Origin: Auxenochlorella pyrenoidosa
Taxonomy: Eukaryota; Chlorophyta; Trebouxiophyceae; Chlorellales; Chlorellaceae
NCBI GenBank assembly: GCA_001430745.1
Contig: KQ482017.1
Span: 616,193 to 626,812, forward strand
DNA length: 10,620 nt
Reading direction: 5' to 3'
The notes beneath the pieces were generated by a model. The model saw nothing but the letters and a program-made list of their open reading frames with translations, had not been told where the DNA came from and ran no database searches. Of this stretch, positions 1-9,169 are shown piece after piece (the stretch's first letter is position 1; the number at the start of each line of letters is the position of its first letter). The translations under genes and the position numbers were made by a program.

Positions 1-1377
1 TGCCGCCGCCGTGGCTGCCTCGCGCGCGGCATCGGCAGGCAAGGGGCTCGCCGGCGCCGCCTTGAGCCGCAGCGCCTCTTCAGTAGAGCAGCAGAGCAGC
101 AGGTCGAGCTGCTTGCTGGCCGCGGCTGCCGCAGCGTGCGCGCCGGGGGCGGCAGCGGCGCCCAGGCGGGGCGCCTCCAGCACAGCGATGAGCTGCACGC
201 GTGCCTCGGACTGCGCGGGAGGGCAGGCAGGCCGGAGATAGCATGAGGCGTTGCCGAGGGATGTCCCTCGCGCATGGCAAGCCATGCCCCACCACCATGG
301 TGCACCAGCCGTCCAGGCTGGCAGCTTGCTGTTCGGCTCGGAGCCTGTGTAGAGCTCACCGGCTGCACATTGGTGTAGGAGGTGGGGATGAGCAGGGCGA
401 GGGGGCGGGCGCCACGCCGCGCCAGCAGCGGCGACGGCGTGTGGCGCGCCGGCGCCGCGGGGCGCCAGAGCTTGGAGCTGCCGCTGCACGGGGGGAAGCA
501 GGGGGCAGCCTGGGCAGGTAAGGGGCAGCCGAGCAGGCCAGAAGCCAGAAGGGGATTGCGGATCATGCATGGGCATGGCCGCGGGCTGCATGTTGCCCGC
601 CACTCCTCGGGCTGAGCCTGTACGTGAGCCTTGCTGGATCCGATTCCGCTGTTAGTCTGACCAAGTCCAGGCACGCGTGTCGGATGCAGCTGCAGCTGGC
701 CACATGCGTGTCGGATGCACGCGCGCTCCCCCCACACTCACGCAGAGGTGGCAGCGGCGGTGCACTGGAGCTGCAGCTGGCGGCGACGCAGCTGAAAATA
801 GAGGGTGGGGGTGCTCAGGCCGCCAGGCCACCACTCCTCTGCTGCAGCCGGCTGGGCGGTGCTGCAGGTCCCGGGGGGCGGGGGGGTGGGGCCGGACGGG
901 TTGGTGTGGGCAGTATTGGCGGCTGGAACAACAGAGGCCTCTGACTGGGAGCAGAGCATCGCAGGTTGGTTGGCAATTAGGCGAGCAGGCGAGCTGTGGG
1001 CGAGCATGAGGCCATGCGTGCGTGCAAGCGGTGGACGAGCGCAGCAGGGCTGGAACGGTACTGGAGGCAAGCGCTCACCCGCTCCGGCGGGCTGCCAACG
1101 CAGCTGTGGCGCTGGGCATGTAGCGCATGGGCACGCATGTTATGCAGCGGCGGCAGCCGCTGGACCGCGGGCGGACGGGCTGGTGCTGCGGCTGGGCTGG
1201 TGCAGCCGTGGCTTGCGCCGTGGCGGCGGCTGCAGCGCTGCTACCTGCCCCTACATACCGCCGCTGCTGCTCCCGTTCCTGCAGCTGCTGCCGCAGGCTC
1301 ATTGCTGGCATGCTGCTCGACATGGCTGGGAGGGAAGCAGAGGCGAACGCGCTGTAGAGGGGCTCGCAGAGCGCCAT
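1..1377 (-). CDS. Unrecognised Ala/Gln-rich protein, five-exon model, 3' part beyond left edge
   Basis: I do not recognise this protein. Reading the minus strand, the model joins 1377-1259, 1111-1079, 861-742, 483-360 and 210-1, giving 202 residues and leaving the window in frame. Every junction has a GT donor (GTATGT, GTGAGC, GTGAGT, GTGAGC) and a pyrimidine-rich AG acceptor, and the phases (2, 2, 2, 0) match at all four joins without a stop. The first exon has the helical stretch SLRQQLQEREQQR near residues 27-39. The middle holds EEWWPGGLSTPTLYFQLRRR, and the fourth exon ends ARPLALLIPTSYTNVQP before SEARVQLIAVLEAPRL, then becomes Ala-rich. The ATG at 1377 is chosen because codons upstream lose GC3 bias. 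The first intron (147 nt) is a multiple of three and stop-free, so it may be retained, and the 33-nt second exon is the weakest part. No signal or transmembrane segment is evident. Frame and splicing are seen; that this is an expressed gene is inference. Confidence 0.55.
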
Positions 1378-2711
1378 TCTGCTGCTGCAGGCCAGCGGCC
1401 ACTTGCTTGCAAACGCTTGCTGGCTCGCTCTTGTACTCAAATGAAGCAAGAATAACTGCTGATACAGTGCTCAGAACCAGCGTCCAGAGGGAAGGCCGCG
1501 GGCGGGGTGGCGCGGTCCAGCCGCGGGCCGCGGACCGGGAGTGAAGCAGACGCCTGATGTGTTTGTTGGTCAGTTTAGGGATGATCTTTTCAGAGAAGAA
1601 GCGTGCCTAGACCTGGAGGCCAACCCACCGGAACGAGGCACCAAGCGGAGGTGGCAGGTGGGCTCGAATCAACGCTCGGTGCGTGCTGCGTGTTACAGCG
1701 GAACAGTAAGGAGCGAATGCAGGCCGAAGCAAGCGGCTGCTGACACTTGGGAATTGCGGCCGTACGATGCTCTAGGGTCGGCAACCGCAGCTCGGGCAAA
1801 AGCTCATCAGGAATGCATAAAGGATTGCCGGGTCGTGCAATTGAGGCGCCGATGGGGTTGAGGCCCCTCCGTGCTGTGGCCGTGCAGAAGCGCCGCCCAC
1901 CCTGTCGCAGGAACCTGGACCTCCCATCGGACATGCGGGCCACCAATGCTTGCTAACTCCACGGTTGCTGGTGCTGTTCGTGCTTGGGTTTGCAGACGGT
2001 TTCCCTGTTCAGGCTGCCTCCTTCTACAGACCGCAAGCAAGACATTTGGGTTGCCGTGTGTGGATGGTTGGTGGCCAGTACGGTAGCGCCACCTGCCCCG
2101 GCGAGGGCTGCTCCTTCTTTGCCAAAAAAAGTGCACACACACATACGAAGGACGGTAGACAGGTGCATGTATGTGAGACTTGACTGTGGGAGTGACACAG
2201 GCTGCGCCACTACACGTGGCGGGGGTGCGCACACAATTGAGAATGAAAGCATGCACACACCACAGCTACGACAGGGTCAAGGAGCATGCATGTGAGATCA
2301 TGTAACGTCTGAGCAGCATGGACATAGCCACCCAGCATTTGAGCTGCCAAGTGGACCGCGTGTCCGGCGTCCCGGAAATGCTCGTTAGGCAGCACAGGTT
2401 TGCTGTTGGGCAGGCTAACAAGCTGCAAGGACGTGCATGCAACAGATGCAGCCGTAGATGGTTCATGAGGAAAGAGCACTGGTCTATCCAGATGCCAGAA
2501 CAAGTGGCTCATGTCTGCCGCTGCCGCTGCAGGGCGCAAGGCAGCGTTGGCTTGCAGCGGCGCCAGCAGCGCATGCAAGGCCGGTTCTCCGTCTTGGCAT
2601 GCACCCTTGTGCTCCCGATCGACTGTTTTTAAGTTCAAGTTGCCAAGCTCGCCCCCTTTTGCTGCCCCTCTCCGACACCAGCACCTTGCGGCAGCCGTCT
2701 GGGCACCAAAA
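1378..2711. other. Divergent intergenic region between genes A and B, no supported gene
   Basis: This 1.33-kb stretch separates the start of the minus-strand gene A from the start of plus-strand gene B, so it should hold both promoters and 5' untranslated regions. Its base composition is visibly less GC-rich than the flanking exons, especially at 1900-2480. It contains short CA-rich runs near 2130-2145 and 2227-2262, a TGTAA at 2299-2303 on plus and a TTACA at 1692-1696 (TGTAA on minus). Open frames exist (2210-2869 minus, 1541-1861 plus) but lack splice support and coding-like third positions. No tRNA, TATA box at a useful distance, or mobile element was recognised. Confidence 0.5.
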
Positions 2712-5199
2712 ATGGCGGCCTTTGTTGCAGCATCTTCTGTCAGTCTGTGGAGTAGCCTGGCAAAGCGGAAAGGCACGGCTCGGCAGCGGCGTGCGGGCCT
2801 GCAAGTGCAGGCCACCAGCTGGGTGAGCGCATTGTCTGTGCTGTGCTCACGCATAAATAGCACCAGCACCCGAAAGCCCTGAGAGCCCCGCTGCGTGCCA
2901 ACTTATCCTGCTGCACCACCGCCAGCCGCCCCGCCACCCCTGCCGCCGTTGCCAGGGAGGCTTGCAACCTTCATTCCCTCTGGGTGCCCTGCCCTGCAGG
3001 ACCCTGAGGGCCTGTTCAAAGGCGCGCCACAGCAGGGCCTGATTGACCGCAAGATGTTCCAGAAGCAGGTGGGCGGGCGCCGGCGGCGCCGCACCCGGCC
3101 TCGTCCGATGCCTCGTCTGCCCCCAGCCCCTGCGGCTTGCCCTGGCTCTCCACTGCAGTCTCCCTTCCTGTGCGCCGCCCGCTCAGGTCCAGGGCGATAA
3201 GGAGTTTGCCCGCAAGATGGAGGAGTTTGCGGCGCAGCAGGCTCAGGAGCTGCAGAAGAAGCGCGAGGTGGGTGCTAGCACCTCAGCCCTGTTTCTGTTT
3301 ATTTTTCTGTTTATGATTTGGAATCGCAGCTGACAAGAGAATCTCAGGGCCCCCATGCCCAGTGGGTGCTGCGCGCCGTTCTCGCACGCCCCCTGGCCGC
3401 TGCTCTGCACAGGCCGCCCTGGGTGCCTGCCAGCTGCCGCTGCAAACATGCTGCCGGGGCAGCATGCAGCAGGCAGCGGTGCTGCTGGAGCGGCCGCAGG
3501 CAGGCGCTGCGCAGGCGTCATGTATGTCCACCTGGCCGCGGCTGTGGCAACTGAGGGACGCTGCAGGGCGCAGGCTTGCGCTGGCCGCCTGCTGCCTCGG
3601 GGCCCCATCCCGGCAGGCTCTGCCGCAGGGCGAGGGCCTTGAGGCTGGGCAGCCCACACCAGAGGCACAGAGGCACACTGCACGGCCCCACGCCACGGTG
3701 CCACGCGCCGAGGCAGACCAGCCGACACCAGAGGCACAGACCCATTGCACGGCCCCGCGCCACGGTGCCACGCGATGCGGCAGACCAGCCGACACCAGAG
3801 GCACAGAGGCCCACTGCAGTGCCCCGCACCGCGCTGCACCTGCGTGCCTGCAGGCGCGCCGAGGCAGACCAGTTGACTCCAGAGGCACAGAGGCCCACTG
3901 CACGGCCCCGTGCCGCCCTGTAATTTCTCCTGCAGGCGCGCCAGCCGCCCGAGAAGATCGAGGATCTGGTGGAGTATTTCCTGGACACCGAGGCGCCGGA
4001 GATGGAGTTTGAGGTGGCGCGCTGCCGCCCCCGCCTCACCCCCGACTTCTTTGCCTATCTCGACCGCCGGATAGGTGCGCGAAAGAGAGAAAGAAAGAGT
4101 ACGCCCTTGAGCGTGGGTTGGGGGAACTAGCCGGGGTTGGCCGGCCAGCTACCATACCGGATAGGTGCGTGCGCGGTCGGCGGCGCGTGCCCGCCAGCGC
4201 CGCCGTGGCCCTCTCCCGGGGCCGCCCTGCCCTTGCACCCCCTGCCGCTGCGTTACTTGCGTGCAGGCACGCCGCCGCCGTGCGGTGTCCCCAGCCGCAC
4301 TGCGCGTGCCGACATGGCTGCAAACAGCGCCTGCTGGCCCCCCCTGTGCAGGCCTGGAGCGCTTCTCCAACATGCCCGATGAAGAGAAGCTGGCTGAGCT
4401 GGAGACGCTGCGCGACTATCTGAAGGTGGGCGGCCGGTGTGCTCAAGAAAGGCTGGCGTGCGTGTGATGCAGTCGGCACCCGCCCACGTCATATGGCGCG
4501 CACCTGTGTTGCTGTCCCCCCTCTGCGACCGCATGCTGCGCTGTGCCGCTACGTGGCTGCCCCCCGCGCCTCCGCCGCCCCGCCTGGCTCGCGCCCACCC
4601 CACCCCACCCCACCCCCACCCACCTGGCCTGCGCCCACCCCACCCACTCCACCCCACCCCCACCCGCCTGGCCCGCAGGAGGCGGTGGAAGCTGTGGAGA
4701 AGGCGGCGCAGACGCTGGCGGCGCCGCAGGTGCGGCTCAAGAAGCTGCTGGAGGCCAAGGACAAGAAGGCGATGCTGCTGGAGATGGCAGGCAAGCGGGG
4801 CTCCCCTCGTGCCTGCTGCAGGCCGTTGCTGCAGCCGCGGCGCCGTATGCCTGGCGGCAAGGCTGCTCTGCCGCAGGGCCGCCCCTCTGCCCTGCTGAGC
4901 CGCGCCACACCCGGCCCCCCTGCCTCCTGATTTAGGGCTCCCTCCACCCTTAACCCCTTGCCTCCTTGCCTCCCTGTGCAGCCGCCAGGATTAGGGTTAC
5001 CTCAACCCAAACCTTTCCTCCTGCCCTCCCGGTGCAACCTCCTGCCCCCCCCCCCCCCCCTGCAGCCGCCAACGAGATCGACCGGCCCCTCATTGACCTG
5101 CTGGACCAGAACATTGAGGGCGCCACGGCGGCCAAGCAGGAGCAGGCGGCGGAGTTCATGCGCAAGGTCAAGCAGGCGGCGCTGCGCTACCTAGTCTAA
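2712..5199 (+). CDS. Plant-lineage conserved helical protein, probably plastid-targeted (7 exons, 239 aa)
   Basis: Exons are 2712-2822, 3000-3068, 3187-3267, 3936-4074, 4352-4425, 4679-4790 and 5066-5199 (TAA), with matching phases (0,0,0,1,0,1). The N-terminus MAAFVAASSVSLWSS followed by KRKGTARQRR looks like a chloroplast transit peptide. Residues 38-87 are charged helix, including DPEGLFKGAPQQ. Exon 4 carries the most distinctive block, KIEDLVEYFLDTEAPEMEFE then VARCRPRLTPDFFAYLDRRI. The rest (exons 5-7) is helical: ERFSNMPDEEKLAELETLRD, KKLLEAKDKKAMLLEMA, then DRPLIDLLDQNI, ending AALRYLV. From memory, land plants have single-copy homologues with this EYFLDTEAPEMEFEVARCRP core, of unknown biochemical role and predicted to be plastidial; I could not search. 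No catalytic motif is seen. The ATG at 2712 has a good context (AAAAATGG). An in-frame ATG at 2511 would add 67 residues, and is less likely because it would bury the transit-like segment. Intron 6 begins with GC, not GT. Confidence 0.92.
3641..3942 (+). repeat. Minisatellite-like tandem array in intron 3 of gene B
   Basis: Four imperfect tandem units start at about 3641, 3710, 3777 and 3861 (lengths 69, 67, 84 and 82 nt). Each opens with a form of GAGGCAGACCAGCCGACACC and continues with AGAGGCACAGAGGC, a CACTGCACGGCCCC-like segment and a variable tail. The third and fourth units both end in the 14-mer CCTGCAGGCGCGCC. In the fourth, this is the real 3' splice site plus the first seven bases of exon 4, so the array runs into the exon. 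Both strands are open through the array because of its composition and periodicity; those frames are not genes. Confidence 0.9.
4067..4169 (+). repeat. Direct 13-nt repeat of the intron 4 donor site, 90 nt apart
   Basis: CCGGATAGGTGCG occurs at 4067-4079, spanning the exon 4/intron 4 junction, and again at 4157-4169 inside intron 4. Use of the second copy would keep the phase because the offset is 90 nt, but the added segment has an in-frame TAG at 4128-4130. Confidence 0.85.
4583..4678 (+). repeat. C-rich tandem repeat at the 3' end of intron 5
   Basis: Two units of 40 and 44 nt (4583-4622 and 4623-4666) open with CCTGGC(T/C)(C/T)GCGCCCACC and continue as CCCCA-type repeats. A third partial unit, CCTGGCCCGCAG (4667-4678), supplies the actual acceptor AG before exon 6. 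The stretch serves as a very long pyrimidine tract with A interruptions; its complement has many closely spaced runs of three to five G. Confidence 0.85.
4928..5075 (+). repeat. Imperfect duplication carrying two acceptor copies, with a C16 run, in intron 6
   Basis: One unit runs from GATTTAGGGCTCCCTCC (about 4928) to TGTGCAGCCGCCA (ending 4988). A second runs from GATTAGGGTTACCTCAACCC (4990) through a run of 16 C (5045-5060) to TGCAGCCGCCAA (5061-5072). Both units end in TGCAGCCGCCA, so the acceptor and the first exon bases are duplicated 84 nt apart and in the same frame. The homopolymer length matters for the alternative frame and could be miscalled. Confidence 0.8.
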
Positions 5200-5628
5200 G
5201 TGAACGGGGCCGGGCTGCCCCTCCTGTGCTGCTCCCCCCTTGTCGGCTGTTCCCTGCTCGCCCCCTTCCTGCTGCTGCCCCTCCCCGCTGTCTATCGCTT
5301 CCTTTTTCCGCAAGACCCCCGCTTGATGACCCTGGCGGCCAACTCTCTAAGTTGTGCTGTGGGTTGGCATTTGCAATTGTTCAAATGAGATGTTCATCAA
5401 GGCATGCATGATGTGCAGCCAGGGCAGCACACGTCAATAGTGCAAGTGCCCTGGCGGCCGGGAAGCAGAGTTGATCAAAGGTATTAATCATAAGGGTGGC
5501 AGGATAGGGCGCAGGCATAGTCGGAAGGTGAAGGCAGGCCACGGGCCAGTGTGCCTGGGAATGCCAAGGATGCAGGAAGCAAGGTGGGGGTTCAGGGACG
5601 CCGGGCAGGTTTGGCGCTTGGCCAGCGC
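5200..5628. other. Convergent 3' flanks of genes B and C
   Basis: This 429-nt stretch lies between the TAA of plus-strand gene B and the TAA of minus-strand gene C, and must contain both 3' untranslated regions and polyadenylation sites. The B-proximal part is pyrimidine-rich (5210-5320); the centre (5360-5500) is more AT-rich. I see no TGTAA (the usual chlorophyte signal) in either orientation, no AATAAA, and no further gene. Confidence 0.6.
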
Positions 5629-6508
5629 TTATGCCTGCACGGGGCGCATGACAACGCGCCACTGGCTGCCGGGCAGCATGGTGCCGTAGCCAGAGGGGGT
5701 GGGCATCATGCCAACCACAGCGCCAGGGGCAGCAGCAGGGGCAGCGGGGAGGGCACTGGAGGCGGCAGTGCCAGCGGGGAGGGTGGGCATGGTGGCGGGG
5801 ACGGAGCCAGAGGGTGTGACGCGCAGGGCGATCTTGGGCCCGCACAGGGCGCCGTTGCAGGCGACAATCTGCAGGGGGAGACGGGGGCCGGTCAGCAGGT
5901 GGGCGGATGTGCGGGTGAGCAGGAGATGCGTTAGTCATGAGGCTCAAACCGGGGAAGCCTGCTAGAACACACACCCTCCAGCCCTGCTCTTGCCTGCACG
6001 ATGTAGGGGCTGCCGTTGGCCACGTTCTTCACAACGGCACGGGGCACAGTCACGTTGAAGCTCAGCTCGTTGTCCTGCGCTTGACGGAAGGATGAGGGGC
6101 AGGGGGAGCAGGGGTGGCGGGGTTGCCGCACACCCAGGGCAGGTGGGCAGGCACGCCAGGCTGCGCATCCTGGCAGGCAGGCCCCGCCCCTCGCACAAAT
6201 CCCCCCAGGCTACCCAGAACCGAACCACCAAGGGTCTCGCCACCCCCCACCTGCTCGGGGGGGATGTCCTCGCGCTCCACCATGACTGCGTAGGAGGAGG
6301 CGCAGGCCACCGGCTGCCAGCTCAGCTCAATCACGCCGTTGGCGCCCACCGCCTTCAGGCCGCCCACATCCACGGCCAGGGGAGTGACGCCCTGGCAGGC
6401 CAGGCGGCCGCCGCCCAGCAGGGTGGCCAGCGGGCGCGCCGCGGCGGGGCCAGCGCAGGCCAGCAGCATCAGCGCGGCGACGGTGGTGGCGGCGGTGGTG
6501 GCGCGCAT
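5629..6508 (-). CDS. Secreted protein with one fibronectin type III-like domain (3 exons, 192 aa)
   Basis: On the minus strand the exons are 6508-6251, 6074-5994 and 5868-5629 (TAA), all joins in phase 0. Residues 1-24 form a signal peptide: a short Thr/Ala n-region, VAALMLLACAG, then AAA-RP as the likely cleavage site. Residues about 40-130 match a fibronectin-III sandwich: IELSWQPV (strand B type, W64), SSYAVMVE (strand C), FNVTVP, VKNVANGSPY (strand E to F turn), then the YxVxVxAxN signature as Y110-IVQIVAC-N118 and a GP turn. Cysteines 38, 69, 117 and 122 could form two disulfides; NVT (93) and NGS (106) are N-glycosylation sequons. The C-terminal 60 residues are Pro/Ala/Thr-rich, as in algal extracellular proteins. 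There is no membrane anchor. The FN3 motif requires QI at the second junction, which implies a GC-AG intron (CAG|GCAAGA); a GT donor six bases earlier is a poor match and removes two residues. Role unknown; wall or matrix binding is inference. Confidence 0.88.
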
Positions 6509-7346
6509 TTTGGGGTATGGTGAGACACTTGGATGAGCAGAAGCCTGCAGAACAGCAGATGAAGTGCCGGAGCAAAGTGAGCAGGCACACTGGGCAGGTG
6601 AGCGGGGCAAGCAGTGCAGAGTCCGACAACCACTGCCTTCATGCTGGCGGCTGGGGGTCAGGAGCAGCTGCACTCGACTTTGGCTCACCGTAGCAACCCG
6701 ACGTGCATCCAGGCGAACTAGATGGGAGTTCGGGTGCAGCAGGCTTTTGAGGAGCGGCCAGTGCAGCTCGAGGCAGCCCGAGGCAGGCGGCCCAAGGCAG
6801 GTGTGTCAGCATCGAGGCAGGCTAGAACCGTGCGATACTGTCTCTGGCGGGCTCGAACAAGGAACAGCTGAGGCGATCGCGGCCCGAGCAGGCGGGACGG
6901 GATCGCCACCAAGGATCGCCAGCGAGGCGCTGACCGCCATCGGCAGCGTCATCCGGCTCAGGGCAGAAACCTCCACCTCACCCCCACCAGGGATAAGTTC
7001 TGCATGCCCCCGCTACAAAACAGCGCTGCCTGGACCTGACACATTGTGCAGCACGCGCAGTGCATGGGGTGTTCGGGCGACTGCTGGTCAGCACGCGTTG
7101 TGGTACCAGGTGTCCTTTGGGTGCTGGCGCATGGCCTGATTGCACAACTGGAACAGCAATAAACAACATGGGAAGTCAGGAAGTCGCAAGAAAACAGCTG
7201 CAATAGAGACATTGTACCAACAACAGCACGGCGTAGGTGATGAGGGCCAGCTACAAGAGCTGGGCAGGCCGGCGCTGAGGTGCGCGTGGCTGCTGGCGCC
7301 GCATGCACGCCGCCGCGCAGGAAGAACTCGCTGCAACCCTCCCCGC
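6509..7346. other. Region between D (3' end) and C (5' end), no supported CDS
   Basis: Genes D and C both read on the minus strand, so this 838-nt stretch holds the 3' flank of D and the promoter and leader of C. The part next to C shows a possible untranslated-leader intron (listed separately). A 191-residue plus-strand frame (6564-7139) and a 48-codon minus-strand frame beginning at 6952 are open, but neither joins to neighbouring exons or resembles a family I know. No TGTAA signal was found after the D stop. Confidence 0.5.
6545..6688 (-). other. Possible 5' UTR intron of gene C
   Basis: On the minus strand a good donor (TACG|GTGAGCC, GT at 6688-6687) is followed 144 nt later by a strong acceptor (CTGTTCTGCAG ending at 6545), 36 nt before the gene C ATG. 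Splicing would not alter the protein, because the upstream exon reads out of frame with that ATG. Without transcript data this stays a consensus-only call. Confidence 0.35.
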
Positions 7347-8923
<1,577 letters not shown>

Positions 8924-9169
8924 AGCGGTGCCGCTTCTGTGGGACGATGGCGGGCTTCGCTCGTGTGCAGCTTGGAAAAGAACCCCTGAGCAACCAAACC
9001 GGGCTTGCAAACAGCCCCGATGGCAGCCATGCACTGCCCAACAGCTGACCCCCAATCAAGTGCGACCCAGCACGCTCAGGTCCACTCTTCACTGCCTTTC
9101 GACACGGCGACATAGTCTTTTGGATAGATAGGAGTGGCCAGAGAACGTCCGACACTTCCGCAGGCCCAC
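8924..9169. promoter_or_regulatory. Shared divergent promoter region of genes D and E
   Basis: Only 246 nt separate the D start codon (minus, 8923) from the first proposed E start codon (plus, 9170), so both 5' untranslated regions and core promoters must fit here. I see no canonical TATA box. A moderately AT-rich segment lies at about 9108-9132 (GTCTTTTGGATAGATAGG), upstream of E. A pyrimidine-rich acceptor-like CTTCCGCAG ends at 9163, so a leader intron for E cannot be excluded. Confidence 0.5.

Noticed and set aside
1660..1690. Possible tRNA T-loop (GCTCGAATCAAC)
   Set aside because: It lacks the TTC of the T-loop, and neither strand gives pairing stems or an acceptor arm around it.
2851..2862. 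TATA-like CATAAATAG
   Set aside because: It lies inside intron 1 of gene B, downstream of the start codon, with no sign of a second promoter.
2210..2869. 219-codon open frame on the minus strand
   Set aside because: It overlaps the well-supported first exon of gene B, has mixed third positions, no family-like motif and no splice partners; probably chance. Kept only as part of a low-interest finding.
2895..3200. Proline-rich plus frame across introns 1 and 2 of gene B
   Set aside because: It is intronic sequence read through. The conserved exons 2 and 3 are in defined phases with good splice sites on both sides.
3243..4039. Long open frames on both strands across intron 3 of gene B
   Set aside because: They repeat with the minisatellite unit and contain periodic copies of the same peptide (such as SAGLP and TPEAQ). 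They are explained by the tandem array, not by coding.
4931..4998. Telomere-like TTTAGGG and TTAGGG motifs in intron 6
   Set aside because: Only single copies are present in each half of a local duplication; no tandem array, so no interstitial telomere.
6806..6952. 48-codon minus-strand frame beginning MTLPMAVSASLAILGG
   Set aside because: It looks like a targeting peptide but stops without a usable donor and cannot be joined in frame to gene C.
6564..7139. 191-codon plus-strand frame upstream of gene C
   Set aside because: No recognisable domain, uneven codon use and no matching splice sites. It overlaps the likely leader of C on the opposite strand.
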